This document shows positions 5,083-7,987 of a stretch of DNA of 7,987 nucleotides, in pieces; position 1 is the first letter of the stretch; each line of letters begins with the position of its first letter. The DNA comes from Bacteroidota bacterium (GTDB lineage Bacteria > Bacteroidota > Bacteroidia > Chitinophagales > Chitinophagaceae): NCBI GenBank assembly GCA_026391115.1, contig JAPLER010000197.1:11863-19849 (forward strand). Reading direction: 5' to 3'. A program made the translations under genes and the position numbers. The notes below the pieces were generated by a model. It saw nothing but the letters and a program-made list of their open reading frames with translations, did no database searches and was not told where the DNA came from.

Positions 5083-7974
5083 TTATTCGATGATTAGTTT
5101 TTGAGTTGTTCTTTCTCCATTCATCTCTATTGATACTAGATAAATTCCTTTCACAAAACGACTTACATCAATAGTGTTTTTACCTAAACTCAATACTTGT
5201 TGTTTAACTTGTTTTCCCAATAAATCCAAGATAATGATATTGCCATTACCCACTAATTTATCTACTGTTATATTTACAAAAGATTTTGCTGGATTAGGGT
5301 ATAAAGAAAATTGAATAGATTGATTTACTGAAGCGTTTGTAGTGGTCGCTTTGCTTGCACAATTTACAACTGTTCCTGTCGCAATTCGCACACTGTTACA
5401 TCCTTTATTACTAGCGATTGTGTAAGAAATAGAAGCTGTACCTAAACCAACTGTATTTACAACACCTCCACTTGTAATAGTCATTGCTGTTGCATTTGAG
5501 CTACTCCAAACACCACCAGTTGGAGAACCAACTAAAGTGAATGTTCTGTTTTTACAAAATCCAGCACTAGTTTGTGGACTTACTGTACCAGCAGCATAAG
5601 CAATTGTTGGCATTGCAGGCGAACCATTTACTACAACATTATATGTATTGGAATTGCTACATCCAAAGTTGTTTGTTGCAATCAGTTTAATAGTTGCTGT
5701 TCCAACGCTTGTACCTGTTACAACACCTGTATTACTTACATTAGCTCTTCCTGCAATGCTACTCCAAGCACTTGTTGTGTTAGGAGTCATATTAGTTAAA
5801 GCAATATTACTACCCACACATACATTGTTTGCACCAGCTATTTGAGGAACTGCTTGTGGAGCTACATTAAAAATTTTAGTCATACTATTTTTACAGCCAT
5901 TAGCATCTGTTAAAGTATATGTAATTGTTGTAAATCCATTTGCTACACTTTTAACAATACCATTTAATGATATTGTTGCAACTGAAGCATTACTGCTACC
6001 CCAAATACCACCAACTATAGTATTGGTTAAATTGGTTGAAGAACCTAGCATACAAGTTGAATTGCTGCCAGCAATTGCTGCTATAAATGGATTACCATAA
6101 ACTGTAATAGTAATGGTATTGCTTGTTTGAGTTTTTCCATCTGCGGCTACTGTACAAGTTACTGAGGCATTGTTTGGTAAAACATTTGTTGTAAATGTTG
6201 GGTTGTTGCCTCCCATTGGCACTCCATTTACTTTCCAAGTGTAAGTAGGATTGCTACCTACATTGTTTGTTGTTGCAGTAAATGTGATGCTTTGATTTAC
6301 ACAAATAGCAGTTTTATTGGCTGCAATTGTTATTACTGGATTTCCTGGTTCTGAATAGATTTCACTTGCTCCAGTAATATTTCTAAATCCTGTTGATGAG
6401 CCAACCAATAACTCATCATAATATAGGATGTTTATTTCTGTTCCATTATCAACACTTGCATATAATGCTTCCCCTACTCTGCTTGTGCTAGTGGCGTGAA
6501 AGCTGATAATATCATAATAAATTTTATTGCCAAATGCATAGAAAACAGTGTCTCTATTCCAAGCACAAGCAGTATAAGCTCCATTACGATTTGTATCTAC
6601 CACTGTGCTTCTCCAATTATTCATTATGGGTCTGCTAATATTGAAGTAGATAGGATAATTGTGCCCTAAAACTGAATTATAAAAAGCACCAACAGCCAAT
6701 ATAGTATCCTTGCTTGCAATTACAATATCATTAACACTATACTTAACACCACTACCTCCATATATAGGTTCTTCACTCACACTCCAACTAGCTCCATTCC
6801 ATTGTGCTTTATACATTCCTTTATAAGTTGTGTTATAATATTCTACGCCTATATAGGCTACTATTTTACCACTATCATAAGTCATTTCAATATCATTAAC
6901 ATTTATATCTTGCCCAGCAACAGTTCCATTTGTTGAATAAAACACACCACCATATTGACCACTATTTTGACTGTAATAACCAGCCATTACAAAGTTGGTG
7001 TCATAACTACTAACAGCTATTGCTTCTGCACGCACACCTACAGATGGAAAACTATAAGGAGCATTTTCTGGAGTAAATACTTGTGACCAAGTACTACCTT
7101 TATTCACTGTTTTATAAATTCTTACATTACCAACATAAGCTTTCAAAGTATCATCTGCTACCATTTCTGCACTATAATATGGAGAGCCATCTCCATTTGG
7201 CCATATTGATGTTGTCCAAGCTTTAGCAGCAGTGTTGTAATTATTTACATAACGAATACCATCTTTTGCTGCTAACCAACCAAATGTTTTGCTGGTATTC
7301 ATATCAAAATCTTCTACTTGTGTTGCCAAAATACCATCTGTAACATCGGCAATTATAGATCCACTGTTTTTTGTCCACGCCAATCCCAAATCTGAAGTTA
7401 ATAAAGCAATACCACCACTTGCACCTTCTCTAAAAAAAGTTACATATCCATCGTTAGGATGTGAGTCAAAACCAGCATTGCCCAATGTATTCCAAGTGGT
7501 ACTACTTCCTTTATTGTTGCTATATGCTGCTCCAAAATACACATAATAGTTGCCAGCACTTGCATCTCTAAACTCAATATTAGAGCCACTTGTACCACTT
7601 ATACCAGTTGCTATTGATGTAAATACACCACCAAAAGAACTTGCTTTTGAAACATACTTAAATGGATTTGTACCACCATTTGTACCACCAACAAATACAC
7701 TTCCATTGCTATATACACCCATTGCGTCCCAACTAAATGATGGAGAAAATGTATTCATCATATCTGTTGTTGTAGCTGCAAGATTTACACCTGCTGTAAT
7801 GGTATTTGCAAATAGTAATGATTGTGGGTCTGTGCCAGATTTAAAAAGATATAAATAATCATCTTTACCAATTACAATATTGTTGTAGCCAACAACTGCA
7901 ATACTTGCACTGCTAGATAATGTTAAACTACCTGTACCACTTATAGTAAATATTATTGGTTGTACCAGCTGTAG
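5083..7974 (-). CDS. Large secreted/surface protein with Ig-like repeats and type IX sorting domain (5' end off-window)
   Basis: Probable outer-surface or secreted protein exported by Sec and then the type IX (Por) system. The open frame runs from 7974; the first in-frame ATG is at 7761, but the codons above it (DYLYLFKSGTDPQ and so on) continue the same style of sequence, so the true start is off-window. Numbering from the ATG at 7761 (892 aa): residues 1-470 are rich in Gly, Ser, Asn and aromatic residues with Asp-box-like motifs (TSDLGLAW 122-129; TVNKGSTW 218-225), suggesting a beta-propeller; residues 474-556 are Ig/PKD-like (Cys487 and Cys536); residues 557-803 hold three similar Ig-like repeats; residues 818-892 form the type A C-terminal sorting domain, with FSLYPNPAK (818-826), KGIYLVSI (871-878) and the terminal QKLIIE. 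A perfect terminator follows. A frameshift seems present near 7951. The ligand or substrate is unknown; no catalytic residues are recognisable. Confidence 0.88.
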   Translation of the reverse strand, partial: LQLVQPIIFTISGTGSLTLSSSASIAVVGYNNIVIGKDDYLYLFKSGTDPQSLLFANTITAGVNLAATTTDMMNTFSPSFSWDAMGVYSNGSVFVGGTNGGTNPFKYVSKASSFGGVFTSIATGISGTSGSNIEFRDASAGNYYVYFGAAYSNNKGSSTTWNTLGNAGFDSHPNDGYVTFFREGASGGIALLTSDLGLAWTKNSGSIIADVTDGILATQVEDFDMNTSKTFGWLAAKDGIRYVNNYNTAAKAWTTSIWPNGDGSPYYSAEMVADDTLKAYVGNVRIYKTVNKGSTWSQVFTPENAPYSFPSVGVRAEAIAVSSYDTNFVMAGYYSQNSGQYGGVFYSTNGTVAGQDINVNDIEMTYDSGKIVAYIGVEYYNTTYKGMYKAQWNGASWSVSEEPIYGGSGVKYSVNDIVIASKDTILAVGAFYNSVLGHNYPIYFNISRPIMNNWRSTVVDTNRNGAYTACAWNRDTVFYAFGNKIYYDIISFHATSTSRVGEALYASVDNGTEINILYYDELLVGSSTGFRNITGASEIYSEPGNPVITIAANKTAICVNQSITFTATTNNVGSNPTYTWKVNGVPMGGNNPTFTTNVLPNNASVTCTVAADGKTQTSNTITITVYGNPFIAAIAGSNSTCMLGSSTNLTNTIVGGIWGSSNASVATISLNGIVKSVANGFTTITYTLTDANGCKNSMTKIFNVAPQAVPQIAGANNVCVGSNIALTNMTPNTTSAWSSIAGRANVSNTGVVTGTSVGTATIKLIATNNFGCSNSNTYNVVVNGSPAMPTIAYAAGTVSPQTSAGFCKNRTFTLVGSPTGGVWSSSNATAMTITSGGVVNTVGLGTASISYTIASNKGCNSVRIATGTVVNCASKATTTNASVNQSIQFSLYPNPAKSFVNITVDKLVGNGNIIILDLLGKQVKQQVLSLGKNTIDVSRFVKGIYLVSIEMNGERTTQKLIIE
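5353..6093 (-). repeat. Three tandem Ig-like protein repeats
   Basis: Three successive segments of about 80-90 residues (557-636, 637-714, 715-803 from the 7761 ATG) share one pattern: a Cys near the start (570, 648, 736), then W(G)SS (587-590, 666-668, 752-755), then GxV followed about ten residues on by a TxxI/S-x-Y/L strand, and a closing GC (622-623, 700-701, 787-788). The Cys pairs could form disulfides in the periplasm or outside the cell. The pattern resembles the Big2-type bacterial Ig fold. DNA identity between copies is not high, so they are old or diverged duplications. Confidence 0.75.
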
Positions 7975-7987
7975 TTAATGCAAAAAA
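7931..7987 (-). other. Apparent single-base frameshift at the start of the visible surface-protein gene
   Basis: From the right edge the minus strand reads FFALTTAGTTNN in one frame (7987 down to about 7952), which then meets a TAG at 7928-7930. The downstream frame (TFTISGTGSLTLSSSAS and so on) is open only below a TAA at 7975-7977. Skipping one base, for instance A at 7951, joins them into a smooth sequence TTNN-FTISGTG. This is a +1 insertion relative to an intact gene. It may be a real mutation or an assembly or sequencing error near an end. Confidence 0.55.

Noticed and set aside
5353..6342. Repeated segments possibly representing a CRISPR array or DNA tandem repeat
   Set aside because: The periodicity is at protein level (Ig-like domains of about 80 residues) with low DNA identity and no short identical repeats with spacers.
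7289..7858. Plus-strand open frames antisense to the surface-protein gene (also at 5572-5845)
   Set aside because: They are shadows of a Ser/Thr/Gly/Asn-rich coding sequence, which leaves few stops on the opposite strand; no start context or homology is evident.

Overview
The window is AT-rich DNA from a member of the Bacteroidota, most likely the order Chitinophagales (Chitinophagaceae-like). Three things point there: a large surface protein ending in a type IX secretion (Por) C-terminal sorting domain, which is confined to this phylum; an unusually long signal peptidase I of the kind found in this phylum; and candidate promoters fitting the Bacteroidota -7 consensus TAnnTTTG together with an absence of clear Shine-Dalgarno sequences. 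The family-level placement is an inference from overall protein resemblance.

Layout, left to right. Positions 1-1609 (minus) hold the N-terminal 536 codons of the AAA+ unfoldase ClpC; the second ATPase domain lies beyond the left edge. A 248-base divergent intergenic region follows, with a striking imperfect palindrome just upstream of clpC and a possible promoter for the next gene. Positions 1858-2241 (plus) encode a small STAS-domain protein lacking the usual phosphorylatable serine. It converges, with a four-base gap, on kynA (2246-3178, minus), a heme-dependent tryptophan 2,3-dioxygenase. Upstream of kynA and on the same strand is lepB (3226-4857, minus), a signal peptidase I with an extra N-terminal membrane domain. 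A 225-base region follows, carrying a lepB promoter candidate and a strong intrinsic terminator that closes the next minus-strand gene. That gene (5083 to the right edge, minus) encodes a large secreted or surface-anchored protein: a repetitive N-terminal region with Asp-box-like motifs (probably a beta-propeller), one Ig/PKD-like domain, three tandem Ig-like repeats and the type IX sorting domain. Its 5' end is off-window, and near the edge its reading frame appears broken by a single-base shift.

Functionally this is mostly a housekeeping neighbourhood (proteolysis, signal-peptide cleavage, tryptophan catabolism) next to one accessory surface protein. LepB would be expected to remove the Sec signal peptide of proteins such as the neighbouring type IX cargo, but this is a general relationship and the terminator between the genes argues against co-transcription. 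lepB and kynA may be co-transcribed (47 bases apart, same strand). I found no mobile element, CRISPR array, tRNA or rRNA, and no convincing novel multi-gene system. The items most worth checking are the palindrome at clpC, the frameshift near the right edge, and the short dispersed intergenic repeat.
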